A program made the position numbers and the translations under genes. 64,000 nucleotides of DNA from positions 62,001-126,000 of the forward strand of contig JAHRYW010000009.1 of the NCBI GenBank assembly GCA_020621865.1. The letters run 5' to 3'. The first letter of the stretch is position 1. Each line of letters starts with the position of its first letter. The notes below the pieces were generated by a model. It saw only the letters and a list, made by a program, of their open reading frames with translations, did not search any database and was not told the origin of the DNA. Source of the DNA: Betaproteobacteria bacterium. GTDB taxonomy: Bacteria; Pseudomonadota; Gammaproteobacteria; Burkholderiales; Rhodocyclaceae. Shown here in pieces: positions 52,620 to 61,055 of this stretch.

Positions 52620-52635
52620 TGGCACACGGATTGCA
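52620..52635 (+). promoter_or_regulatory. Sigma-54 promoter of the SoxYZ-like operon
   Basis: TGGCAC-ACGGA-TTGCA, exact consensus spacing. Predicted start near 52647, 33 bp before the gene. Confidence 0.9.
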
Positions 52636-52679
52636 GTCTCCGTTGAAAACAACCCTGTGAAGGTTGTTCAGGAGACAAA

Positions 52680-53453
52680 ATGAAGTATGCGTTGGCGGCA
52701 CTCATTGTCGCCGTGGTGGCTTGCCTGCCTTACCAGTCGAACGCCGCCCAACAGGCCGTGGTTGATCCTTTGGTATCGCCTCGTTGGGAGGACATGCGCA
52801 AGGCGTTTCTCGCCGATGCGCCGGTCGTTTTCGACCCGGCTGTCCAGGTCATCTCGCCGGCCAACGCCGAAAATCCGATGCAGGTGCCGGTGACGATCGA
52901 TGCGACGGCGCTGGGTAAGGTTCAGGAAGTCGTCGTCTTCGCCGATTTCAATCCGATAGTCCAGGTCCTTCGCTTCTTTCCGGACCGGGCGCCGGCCTTC
53001 CTGGGCTTTCGCATCAAGCTGCAGCAATCCTCGCCGGTACGTGCGGCGGTGCGAACGGCAGATGGCGTCTGGCATGTCGGTGGAACCTGGGTGAATACCG
53101 TTGGCGGCGGTTGCACCGCACCTTCGGCAACCGGCGGATCGAAAGAGTGGCAGAAGCGCCTCAATGAAGTCAGCGGCCGCCAGTGGTCCGAAGGGCCGAA
53201 TGCCGGGCGGGTTCGCCTGCGCATCGTGCATCCCATGGACACGGGTTTGATTGCCGGCACGCCAGCCTTCTTTCTGGAAGACATCGATTTTTCCGATGCC
53301 GCAGGGCGCCACCTGATGCGTGTCCAGACCTATGAGCCGGTGGCCGAAAACCCGGTATTCACGCTCAACCTGGGGCCTGGCGGCAGTGAAGGGGTCGAGG
53401 CAAGCGGTCGCGACAATAATGGCAATACCTTTCGTGCCAGGATAGCGCCGTGA
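52680..53453 (+). CDS. Quinoprotein-associated SoxYZ-like carrier protein
   Basis: 257-aa periplasmic protein: signal peptide to QSNAAQQ, a SoxY-like N-terminal part (WEDMRKAFLADAPVVFDPAV) ending in VGGGCTAPSA, which resembles the swinging Gly-Gly-Cys arm of SoxY but lies internally, and a SoxZ-like C-terminal part (VRLRIVHPMDTGL). SoxYZ fusions of this kind form a quinoprotein relay with a zinc hydrolase, whose gene overlaps by 4 nt. The chemistry (perhaps thiol handling of aldehyde) is not established. Sigma-54 promoter directly upstream. Confidence 0.88.
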   Translation: MKYALAALIVAVVACLPYQSNAAQQAVVDPLVSPRWEDMRKAFLADAPVVFDPAVQVISPANAENPMQVPVTIDATALGKVQEVVVFADFNPIVQVLRFFPDRAPAFLGFRIKLQQSSPVRAAVRTADGVWHVGGTWVNTVGGGCTAPSATGGSKEWQKRLNEVSGRQWSEGPNAGRVRLRIVHPMDTGLIAGTPAFFLEDIDFSDAAGRHLMRVQTYEPVAENPVFTLNLGPGGSEGVEASGRDNNGNTFRARIAP

Positions 53454-54397
53454 AGCGCCTCCTTTTCGTTGCCCTCCTGGCGTTTTCGGTTGCCGCGCCG
53501 GCCGCCGATTTCGATTACGGTCTCGTGGCACGAAAAGTGGCCAAGGATGTCTACGCCTTTGTTGGACGGACAGAGGATTTCACCATGGCTAATGGTGGCA
53601 ACATCGTCAATTCCGGTTTCATTGTCGCGCCAAAAGGTGTTGTCGTCATCGACACCGGGTCGTCGCTGCGCTATGGCCAGCAAATGCGTAGCGCCATCGC
53701 GGCCATTGCCGTTGGCAAGCCGATTGTTCTGACCATCAATACGCATCACCATCCCGATCACTTTCTGGGCAACCAGGCATTTGCCGATGCTCCCTTCGGC
53801 GCCCTGCCGGAAACTCGCCAGGGTATCGCGGCGGATGGCAACGCTTTTGCCGAGAATCTGTTTCGCCTGACCGGAGATTGGATGAAGGGGACCGAGGTGG
53901 TCGCGCCAACACAGTCGCTGATCGCCGGAACGATCGAAATAGCCGGTCGAAAATTGCGGCTGATCGCTCTTGGCGGGCATACGGGGGCCGATCTGGCCGT
54001 CTATGATGAAACTACCGGTAGCTTGTTTGCAGGCGATCTGGTCTTCAATGGCCGGGCGCCGACGACGCCGCATGCCGACGTGGCGACTTGGCTGGCAGCC
54101 CTTGAAAAACTGGAAGCGGTGACCCGTGAAACCGGCTTTGCTACCCTCGTTCCCGGGCATGGCGAGATTTCGCATGATGCGGCGCCGATCCGGCAGACGC
54201 GCGCTTGGTTGATGTGGTTGCAGAACAGCATGCGGGAGTCGGCACGGGCCGGGCTGGACATGAACGAAGTTCTGGCTCGCCCGTTGCCGCCGGAATTTGC
54301 TGATTTGCCGGTGGCGGCAAGCGAGTATCGCCGTTCCGTCGGGCATCTGTTCCCAGCGGCTGAACAGGAGGCCTTGGGCAATGCAACGCTGCATTGA
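53450..54397 (+). CDS. Quinoprotein relay zinc metallohydrolase
   Basis: 315-aa periplasmic metallo-beta-lactamase fold: signal peptide (to AAPAADF), zinc motif THHHPDHFLGN, later ligands in LGGHTGADLAV, FAGDLVFNGRAP and VPGHGEI. SoxH-like. Overlaps the SoxYZ-like gene by 4 nt and the TonB-like gene by 17 nt, so all three are one transcript. Presumed to act on a product or thioester carried by the SoxYZ-like protein; substrate unproven. Confidence 0.88.
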   Translation: MKRLLFVALLAFSVAAPAADFDYGLVARKVAKDVYAFVGRTEDFTMANGGNIVNSGFIVAPKGVVVIDTGSSLRYGQQMRSAIAAIAVGKPIVLTINTHHHPDHFLGNQAFADAPFGALPETRQGIAADGNAFAENLFRLTGDWMKGTEVVAPTQSLIAGTIEIAGRKLRLIALGGHTGADLAVYDETTGSLFAGDLVFNGRAPTTPHADVATWLAALEKLEAVTRETGFATLVPGHGEISHDAAPIRQTRAWLMWLQNSMRESARAGLDMNEVLARPLPPEFADLPVAASEYRRSVGHLFPAAEQEALGNATLH

Positions 54398-55094
54398 ATA
54401 CACCCCTCCGGCAGTTGGTCGTCGTTTTTGGGTGATTTTGCTGATCTCCGTAGCCATCCATGCCGGGATGCTGGCCTGGAATCGCGCGAGTAAGGTGCAG
54501 CAACCCGAGTTGCCGCCGCTGATGGCCTCCTTGCGTGCCATGAGCCCGGTATCGCCGGCTCCATCCGAACCGCTTGCCGAGACGATGCCGGCCGCCGTTC
54601 CACAGAAGGTCCGGCCGCAGACCGCAAAACGGGAGTCGCCTTCGACCCCTGTCATGACATCATCTGCCGAATCGTCCAGCCGCGTGGCCCAAGTGCCGGT
54701 GGTGACTCCGGCCGCCGTGACCGAAGTGCAATCGGCCCCGCCGGTCGCGGCTGCAGTCGTTGCTCCGCCAGCGGCGTCGATGCCCAGCCAGGAGGATTTG
54801 TTGGTCAGCTATCGCCGGCGCCTGACCGATTTGCTGGCTCGCCATCAGGAGTACCCCCGGGTTGCGGCCATGCGCGGCTGGGAGGGCGAGGTCCGGGTTC
54901 GCGTGCGGGTGGCGCGCAAAGGCAGTCTGCTCGGCGTTACTCTGGATCACTCGAGCGGCTACGATATTCTCGACAAGCATGCGATAGCGATGCTCGAAGG
55001 GCTGGGCGGTCTGCCCGCCCTTCCCGAAGAGTATGGTTCCAGCGAACTGCAGGTTGTCGTTCCGGTCAGTTACAGCCTGCGCAAGCCATCATGA
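54381..55094 (+). CDS. TonB-like energy-transducer protein
   Basis: 237 aa: one N-terminal transmembrane helix (FWVILLISVAIHAGMLAW), a Pro/Ala/Val/Ser-rich periplasm-spanning linker (~residues 45-135), and a TonB C-terminal domain (EYPRVAAMRGWEGEVRVRVR, ALPEEYGSSELQVVVPVSY). No exbB or exbD is adjacent. In this operon it probably serves the TonB receptor at 44.7 kb. Starts inside the hydrolase gene. Confidence 0.87.
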   Translation: MQRCIEYTPPAVGRRFWVILLISVAIHAGMLAWNRASKVQQPELPPLMASLRAMSPVSPAPSEPLAETMPAAVPQKVRPQTAKRESPSTPVMTSSAESSSRVAQVPVVTPAAVTEVQSAPPVAAAVVAPPAASMPSQEDLLVSYRRRLTDLLARHQEYPRVAAMRGWEGEVRVRVRVARKGSLLGVTLDHSSGYDILDKHAIAMLEGLGGLPALPEEYGSSELQVVVPVSYSLRKPS

Positions 55095-55161
55095 GCGGAT
55101 ATTCGATCATCGCCACCGATCGGGGCTTCTCCAGCCACGAAGCACGGAGTCAAGCCTGAAA

Positions 55162-56517
55162 ATGCAGAAGCCCCGCCAGTTCAGTCTGCACACCCGGATC
55201 AGCGTTGTCCTGACGGTGCTGGCTGCCACCCTTTTGCTGGTGCTTTCCAGTCTTTGGCTGCATGGCACGCGGGCGAGCATCCGCGAGGAAGTGGAAGCCG
55301 CCTCCCGGGTGGCTGAACAATGGCTGACCGCGCTCTCCATCGAACTTGGCGCGCAGCCACAGGCTGAACGCGTGATCGGCGCCGTTCGCCCGCTCGGGCG
55401 CATTCGTGCCAATGCCCTGGAAGTCGTAGCCGCTGACAACGTCGTGCTGTATCGCTCGCCGGCCCCGACCTATAAATCAGGACGGGTTGTACCGGCTTGG
55501 TTTTCCTCGCTGCTTGGCCCAATTTTCCAGCCTCGCACACTGGTCGTGGGCGAATTGCGCATCGTGCTCTACCCGGATGCGTCGCGAGCCTTGATTGATG
55601 CATGGGACGATCTGGTCGAGATGGCCGGTTGGGCGCTGCTCCTGCTCGTTCTGATGTTTGTCGCCATCCATCGGGCGCTGGATCGGGCATTGCGTCCTCT
55701 CGATCTGGTCATGCGCGCCCTCGATCGCACCGGGCATGGTCGCTTCGATACCCGGCTGCCGGATTTCGCAACGCCGGAGCTGGATCGCTTGTCCCGGGCC
55801 TTCAACGGCATGGCTGATCGTCTGGCGGCAGCGGTCGATGACAATGTGCGCCTTGAAACCGAACGGGAAGTCGCTCAGCGTTTGCAGGGGCGACTGGAGG
55901 AAGAGCGCCGCGAAATCTCCCGGGAACTGCACGACGAACTGGCTCAGGGGATTACCGCCGTGCGTGCACTGGCCGGAGCCATTGTCCAGCGCACTACGGA
56001 ACAGCCGGCGCTGCAGGTACCGGCGCAAAGTATCGTGGCAGTTACTGGTGAAATGCAGGATGGCGTTCGGGCCATTCTTCACCGCCTGCGCCCGGTTGCT
56101 GGGGCCGGGCTGGAAGTGGCGCTGGAGCGACTACTTGCCGGGTGGCGGATGCAGCATCCGGCCATTGTCCTGCTGGCCGAGATTGATCTGGGCGATCGAC
56201 CGGTTGGCGACGATTCCGCCCAGGCAGTGATCCGCATCGTCCAGGAGGGGCTGACCAATGTCATCCGCCATGCCGATGCCAGCCGGGTCGACTTGCGGGT
56301 GAGCCAAGTTGCGGGTTGGGTCGAGGTTTCACTTTCCGACAACGGGCGGGGTCTGCGCGGCGGACCTTCTGCTCATCCTGGTTGCGGCCTGGGTCTGGCC
56401 GGCATGGGCGAGCGGATTGCTGCGCTGGGCGGGCAGCTTGTACTGGATAATTCGCCCGGCGGCGGCCTGCATCTGCGGGCGCGCCTGCCCGAAAGATCAA
56501 CCTCGGAGGAGTCATGA
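55162..56517 (+). CDS. Membrane sensor histidine kinase (HisKA_3 type)
   Basis: 451 aa: transmembrane helix ~13-33, periplasmic domain ~35-150, second helix ~153-170, HAMP (RALRPLDLVMRALDRTGHGR), phosphoacceptor His257 in ISRELHDELAQGIT, and ATPase boxes VQEGLTNVIRHADA and SDNGRGL. It follows the SoxYZ-hydrolase-TonB operon by 68 bp and overlaps its regulator (ATGA). Architecture parallels the kinase at 43124 but the periplasmic domain differs. Confidence 0.92.
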   Translation: MQKPRQFSLHTRISVVLTVLAATLLLVLSSLWLHGTRASIREEVEAASRVAEQWLTALSIELGAQPQAERVIGAVRPLGRIRANALEVVAADNVVLYRSPAPTYKSGRVVPAWFSSLLGPIFQPRTLVVGELRIVLYPDASRALIDAWDDLVEMAGWALLLLVLMFVAIHRALDRALRPLDLVMRALDRTGHGRFDTRLPDFATPELDRLSRAFNGMADRLAAAVDDNVRLETEREVAQRLQGRLEEERREISRELHDELAQGITAVRALAGAIVQRTTEQPALQVPAQSIVAVTGEMQDGVRAILHRLRPVAGAGLEVALERLLAGWRMQHPAIVLLAEIDLGDRPVGDDSAQAVIRIVQEGLTNVIRHADASRVDLRVSQVAGWVEVSLSDNGRGLRGGPSAHPGCGLGLAGMGERIAALGGQLVLDNSPGGGLHLRARLPERSTSEES

Positions 56518-57161
56518 GCAATACCCTGCAAGGCATACGCGTCGTTCTTGCCGACGATCATGCCGTCGTCCGCCTCGGCTTTCGCCTGCTGCTGGAAGGT
56601 GCCGGGGCGACCGTGGTCGGCGAGAGCGGCAACGGTGAAGGGGTGGTCAAGCTTTACGAAGATACCAAACCGGATCTTGTCGTCATGGACGTCTCGATGC
56701 CGGGCATCGGTGGTCTGGCGGCGCTTGAGCGCTTGTTGAACCGCGAGCCGAATGCGCGGGTGCTGATGCTGTCGGCGCACCTTGATGACATCGTTCCGGT
56801 TCGGGCGCTGAAGGTCGGCGCGCGGGGCTACTTGTGCAAACGTGCGGCGCCTGAAGAGTTTTTGCGTGCAGTCGGGATGGTGGCGGGTGATCGGCGCTAC
56901 CTCGATCCGGACCTGGCGCAATCGGTTGCGCTGGCACAGTTGTCGGGTTCGGCCAACCCGGTCGATACGCTAACCGAGAAGGAGCTTGCCGTGTTTCTCA
57001 AGCTGGCGGAAGGCCGGTCGGTCAACGAAGTCGCCACCGATTTCTGCCTCAGCCCGTCAACGGTGGGGACGCATCTCTATCACATCAAGCAGAAGCTGAA
57101 TGTGCAGAATGCGGCCGAGTTGACACTGGTTGCGGTTCGCAACGGTCTGATCGAGGCTTGA
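56514..57161 (+). CDS. LuxR-family response regulator
   Basis: 215 aa: receiver with Asp59 (LVVMDVSMPGIGG) and a LuxR HTH (LTEKELAVFLKLAEGRSVNE, LSPSTVGTHLYHIKQKLN). Partner of the overlapping kinase. The proline iminopeptidase gene begins directly after the stop. Candidate regulator for one of the two dehydrogenases. Confidence 0.92.
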   Translation: MSNTLQGIRVVLADDHAVVRLGFRLLLEGAGATVVGESGNGEGVVKLYEDTKPDLVVMDVSMPGIGGLAALERLLNREPNARVLMLSAHLDDIVPVRALKVGARGYLCKRAAPEEFLRAVGMVAGDRRYLDPDLAQSVALAQLSGSANPVDTLTEKELAVFLKLAEGRSVNEVATDFCLSPSTVGTHLYHIKQKLNVQNAAELTLVAVRNGLIEA

Positions 57162-58103
57162 GTGCCGAACGATCCCTTATTTCCCGATAGTCTGCCGCGC
57201 TTTGCGCGGCAGATGTCTGTTGGCGAGGGGCACGTCCTGTATGTCGAGGAATGTGCCGCAATGGATGGGCTGCCGGTGCTTTTCCTGCATGGTGGACCGG
57301 GTAGTGGCTGTACGCCGATGCAACGTCGCCTGTTTGATCCGGAGCGCTTTCATGCCGTGCTGTTCGATCAGCGCGGCTGCGGCAGAAGTCGACCGCTCGG
57401 CAGCATCGAGGCCAACACGACGGCGCACCTGGTCGCCGATCTTGAATATCTGCGCGATGCCCTCGGTATTCCCGGCTGGATCCTGTTTGGCGGTTCCTGG
57501 GGCAGCTTGTTGGCGCTGGCTTATGCCCAGATATTTCCGGAGCGCGTGCTGGGGCTGGTGCTGAGAGGCGTGTTTCTTGGTTCTCGCCAGGAAATCGATG
57601 CCTATGTTCAAGGCAGGAGCGGTGCCGCGCCGGAGGCCTGGAAAGTCTTTGCCAAGCAGATTCCGCCGGGAGAGCAGGGCAATCTGCTGGCTGCCTACGC
57701 CCGGCGCATCCTTCACGACGATCCGGAGATCGCATTGCCGGCGGCGCGCGCCTGGCTGGACTATGAGCGAGCCCTGATGGGAGAGCCGCCGCTTGCCCTG
57801 TTGCCCAATCCCACTCAGATGGCCAAGGCGCGGGTCCAGATGCATTACCTGACGCACGATTGCTTTTTGGCGCCCGGCCAGTTGCTGGCAGGGGTCGAGC
57901 GCCTGCGGCATATCCCGGCGGCGATCGTCCAGGGCTTGGCCGACCCGGTCTGTCCGCCGCATGTGGCCGAAAGTCTGCATCGCGCCTGGCCCGAGGCGAC
58001 CTGGGTGCCGGTTCCCGATGCCGGGCACGGCGGCTTGTCGCCACCGGTGGCGAGGGCATGCATCAATGCCTTGGGCTGGGTTGGCGAATCGGTCGTCGGC
58101 TAG
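57162..58103 (+). CDS. Proline iminopeptidase-like alpha/beta hydrolase
   Basis: 313 aa. Oxyanion-hole motif LHGGPGSGC, DQRGCGRSRP, nucleophile elbow GGSWGSLLAL, catalytic Asp in GLADPVCPP and His in DAGHGGLS: the S33 prolyl aminopeptidase pattern. GTG start immediately after the response regulator stop. A hairpin (58110-58135) follows. It might help degrade peptides in the PQQ pathway, but this is only suggested by position. Confidence 0.88.
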   Translation: MPNDPLFPDSLPRFARQMSVGEGHVLYVEECAAMDGLPVLFLHGGPGSGCTPMQRRLFDPERFHAVLFDQRGCGRSRPLGSIEANTTAHLVADLEYLRDALGIPGWILFGGSWGSLLALAYAQIFPERVLGLVLRGVFLGSRQEIDAYVQGRSGAAPEAWKVFAKQIPPGEQGNLLAAYARRILHDDPEIALPAARAWLDYERALMGEPPLALLPNPTQMAKARVQMHYLTHDCFLAPGQLLAGVERLRHIPAAIVQGLADPVCPPHVAESLHRAWPEATWVPVPDAGHGGLSPPVARACINALGWVGESVVG

Positions 58104-58109
58104 CCCCGT

Positions 58110-58135
58110 GCAGGCGTCTTAGCCCGGACGCCTGC
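58110..58135 (+). terminator. Hairpin after the iminopeptidase gene
   Basis: GCAGGCGTC/GACGCCTGC, 8-nt loop, no T-run. Terminator-like at best; it separates the regulator operon from pqqE. Confidence 0.5.
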
Positions 58136-58238
58136 GGCCTCGTGAAAATCGCTAGGCGCTATTCCGGATTTCATCCTTGTTCCCGCAGGGGCGCTGGCCA
58201 ACAATGGCCCATTGCGTCTTGATGATGAAAGTGACCGT

Positions 58239-59384
58239 ATGCCGAAGGAAGAAAAGGGAATCAGCCTGGACGGGCAGGGCAAGCCGCTATGGTTGTCGCT
58301 GGAACTGACCTATCGTTGCCCGCTGAAGTGCTCCTGGTGCAATAACCCGCTGGATTTCGAGAACTATGGTTCGCAGGAGCTCAGTACCGACGAATGGAAG
58401 AAGGTGCTTGACGATTCGCGCCAGCTCGGTGCCCTGCAGCTTGGATTCACCGGTGGTGAGCCGCTGTTGCGCGACGATCTCGAAGAGCTGGTTGCTCATG
58501 CCGAAAAGATTGGCCTCTACAGCAATCTGATCACTTCCGGGATCGGTCTGACCGAAGAACGCTTGCTGGCACTCAAGGCGGCCGGTCTCAAGCATATCCA
58601 GCTCTCGGTGCAGGCCTCGACGGCTGAATTGACCGATGCACTGGTCGGCGCCCGTGCCCACGCCCTCAAGATGGAGGCGGCGCAGCTGATCAAGAAGCAT
58701 GGCTTCCCGATGGTACTCAACGTGCCGGTGTTCAAGCAGAACATCCATGAGGTCGACGCGATGATCGCCTGGGCGGCAGAACTGAACATCGAATACATCG
58801 AGTTTGCCAACATCCAGTATTACAACTGGGCGCTGATGAATCGCGATGAACTGATGCCGACGCTTGAGCAGGTGCGCACCGCGGAAGCCACGGTCAATCG
58901 CTGGCGCGAGAAGCTGGGCAATTCGATGACCATCTATTTCGTCATCCCGGACTACTACGAAGGGCGCCCGAAAGCCTGCATGAACGGCTGGGGGGCCATT
59001 CACCTGACCGTCGCGCCGGATGGCGTGGCGATGCCTTGCCAGGAAGCGCGGGTCATCCCCGGGCTTGAGTTCGAGTCGGTGCGCGACAAATCGCTGAGCT
59101 GGATCTGGCACGAATCGCCGCTGTTCCGCAAATACCGTGGCCTCGACTGGTTGCCCGAACCGTGCAGTTCGTGCTCGGAAAAGGAGAAGGATTTCGGCGG
59201 TTGCCGCTGCCAGGCCTTCCTGCTGACCGGCGACCCCAGCAACACGGACCCGGCTTGCAGCCGCTCGCCGATGCATCACGTCGTGGAGCAGGCGGTGGCG
59301 GTGCGCGAGCAGCCGATGCGCTTCAAGAAGCCGCTGATCAAGCGCTCCGCGCTTGCTGTCACTACCGATTTCATGGAAGGCTGA
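58239..59384 (+). CDS. pqqE: PQQ biosynthesis radical SAM protein PqqE
   Basis: 381-aa radical SAM enzyme that crosslinks Glu and Tyr of the PqqA peptide. The SAM cluster motif C-x3-C-x2-C is in ELTYRCPLKCSWCNNP; GFTGGEPLLRDD is the SAM-binding GGE; the SPASM auxiliary cluster cysteines are in ACMNGWGAIHLTV, AMPCQEA and PCSSCSEKEKDFGGCRCQAF. ATG 58239 is chosen; an upstream TTG at 58212 would add nine non-family residues. It is not preceded by pqqD and is 4.5 kb from pqqB, so the usual pqqABCDE order is broken. Confidence 0.94.
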   Translation: MPKEEKGISLDGQGKPLWLSLELTYRCPLKCSWCNNPLDFENYGSQELSTDEWKKVLDDSRQLGALQLGFTGGEPLLRDDLEELVAHAEKIGLYSNLITSGIGLTEERLLALKAAGLKHIQLSVQASTAELTDALVGARAHALKMEAAQLIKKHGFPMVLNVPVFKQNIHEVDAMIAWAAELNIEYIEFANIQYYNWALMNRDELMPTLEQVRTAEATVNRWREKLGNSMTIYFVIPDYYEGRPKACMNGWGAIHLTVAPDGVAMPCQEARVIPGLEFESVRDKSLSWIWHESPLFRKYRGLDWLPEPCSSCSEKEKDFGGCRCQAFLLTGDPSNTDPACSRSPMHHVVEQAVAVREQPMRFKKPLIKRSALAVTTDFMEG

Positions 59385-59388
59385 TATT

Positions 59389-59487
59389 TTGCGCCATCCT
59401 TACGACTCCGCTAGCGGCACGATCATGCTCGGCATCTTGCTGACCGTTGTGCTGGTTGCCTCGCTGCGCCTGTGGATGGCGGTTTAA
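59389..59487 (+). CDS. Small single-helix membrane protein
   Basis: 32 aa from a TTG start with GGAAGG eight bases upstream, ending 3 bp before the next gene. R-H-P-Y-D-S-A-S-G-T followed by the hydrophobic IMLGILLTVVLVASLRLWMA. Tight placement between pqqE and the PuuD-like gene supports it as real. Function unknown. Confidence 0.5.
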   Translation: MRHPYDSASGTIMLGILLTVVLVASLRLWMAV

Positions 59488-59490
59488 TCC

Positions 59491-59997
59491 ATGGATGGCG
59501 CACTGTTCGATCTGCTGGCCCGCTGGCTGCATTTCATTGCCGGCATTATCTGGGTCGGCCACAACTACTCCAGCGTGGTTCAGCGCCCGGATTGGCGGCC
59601 ACTGGTGGCGAGCGACCTTTCCGAGCCTGACAGCCCGCGCCTGAAGGCGGTGATCAATCGCGAACACGGCACCTTCCGCTGGGCGGCTGTCGTCGCCTGG
59701 GCCGCAGGCATGTTCATGCTCTGGCAACGCGGTTGGCTGGTCCCCGCGCTGACCCTGGAGGGAGCGCTGGCACCGCTGGGTCTCGGCGTGTGGATCGGCA
59801 CGATCATGCTCGCCAATCTCTGGTTCGTGCTCTGGCCACACCAGAAGAAGGTGCTTGGCCTGAAGCCGGCCAGCATCGATGAGCGCCTGCGCTGCTCGCG
59901 AATCACCCACCTTTCGTCGCGGACCAACACGATGCTGTCGGTGCCCCTGCTGTTTTTCATGGCAACCGGCAGCCACGGCGGCTTTCTCTTCGGTTGA
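59491..59997 (+). CDS. Urate-oxidase-N (PuuD-like) membrane domain protein
   Basis: 168 aa with four hydrophobic helices: ARWLHFIAGIIWVGHNYSSV, AAVVAWAAGMFMLWQRGWL, GLGVWIGTIMLANLWFVLWP and SVPLLFFMATGSHGG. This is the membrane domain of PuuD-type proteins without their cytochrome c domain. Histidines in the helices could bind heme. Sits between pqqE and serC; electron-transfer role possible but unproven. Confidence 0.75.
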   Translation: MDGALFDLLARWLHFIAGIIWVGHNYSSVVQRPDWRPLVASDLSEPDSPRLKAVINREHGTFRWAAVVAWAAGMFMLWQRGWLVPALTLEGALAPLGLGVWIGTIMLANLWFVLWPHQKKVLGLKPASIDERLRCSRITHLSSRTNTMLSVPLLFFMATGSHGGFLFG

Positions 59998-59999
59998 GC

Positions 60000-61055
60000 A
60001 TGGTCTGGAACTTCGCGGCCGGTCCGGCCCGCCTGCCTGACGCGGTGCTGGCGCGGGCGAGCGCGGAGTTGTTTCGGCGTGGGGACGACGGCGCCTGCCA
60101 GATCGAGCGGCCGTTCAGCAGTCAGCCATTTCGCGCGCTTCGCGAGCATGCTCGGCAGCGTCTGAGCGATTTGCTCGGGTTGCCGGACGGCTATCGCATC
60201 CTCTTTCTGGCCGGCGGTGCGATGCAGCAGTTTTCGCAGGTGCCAATGAACCTTGGTTCGCCGGCAAGGCGTGGCGGCTACGTGCAAACAGGTTATTGGT
60301 CGCGCCGGGCGATGAACGAGGGGGCGGCGCATCTGCCGGTCGTCGCGCTGGTGCAACCGGAGGATGGCGGGCAGCCGGCGCTGCCAGAAGATCTTGCCTA
60401 TTGTCATGTGACCACCAACGAAACCGCCGATGGCCTGGCCTGGCCGTCGTTGCCCGACACCGGCAAGATCCCGCTGGTTGGTGACTGCACCTCGGATTTT
60501 TTGACGGCTCCGCTGGCCGTCGAAAAATTCGGCCTGTTGTACGCCAGCGCCCAGAAGAACATCGGGCCGGCCGGCGTGACGGTGGTCATCGTGCGCGAGG
60601 ATCTGCTGGCGCGTTCGCCGGATACCTTGCCGGGGATGTTTTCCTATCGACGCCAGGCCGAGGCCAACAGCTGTGTTAACACCCCGCCGATGCTGGCCTT
60701 GCAACTCTCGGTCATGGTTTTCGACTGGATTGCCGAGCAGGGCGGTCTGCCGGCCATGGCCGAAGCAGGTCGGCGCAAGGCGGCGCTGGTCTATGGCGCG
60801 ATTGATGCCAGCGGCGGGTTTTACCGGATTCAGGTTGCCGCCAGTTGGCGTTCTCCGGTTAATGTCTGTTTTCAACTGGCCGACAACGGGTTGGTGGAGC
60901 ATTTCATCGACGAGGCCGAGGCGGCAGGACTGTATTACCTGCGTGGGCATCCGCAACTTGGCGGTTTGCGGGCCAGCCTGTACAACGCCATGCCGGAGGC
61001 CGGTGCAGCAGCGTTGGCAAAATTCATGGTCGAGTTTCAGCGGCGATGGGGATGA
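60000..61055 (+). CDS. serC: Phosphoserine aminotransferase
   Basis: 351-aa class V PLP aminotransferase making 3-phosphoserine from 3-phosphohydroxypyruvate. NFAAGPARLPDAVL is the family N-terminus; FLAGGAMQQFSQVPMNL and the PLP-lysine in YASAQKNIGPAG are clear. ATG 60000 overlaps the previous stop region. It overlaps the following gene by 10 bp. Slightly diverged from typical SerC, so it could be a second copy. Confidence 0.9.
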   Translation: MVWNFAAGPARLPDAVLARASAELFRRGDDGACQIERPFSSQPFRALREHARQRLSDLLGLPDGYRILFLAGGAMQQFSQVPMNLGSPARRGGYVQTGYWSRRAMNEGAAHLPVVALVQPEDGGQPALPEDLAYCHVTTNETADGLAWPSLPDTGKIPLVGDCTSDFLTAPLAVEKFGLLYASAQKNIGPAGVTVVIVREDLLARSPDTLPGMFSYRRQAEANSCVNTPPMLALQLSVMVFDWIAEQGGLPAMAEAGRRKAALVYGAIDASGGFYRIQVAASWRSPVNVCFQLADNGLVEHFIDEAEAAGLYYLRGHPQLGGLRASLYNAMPEAGAAALAKFMVEFQRRWG

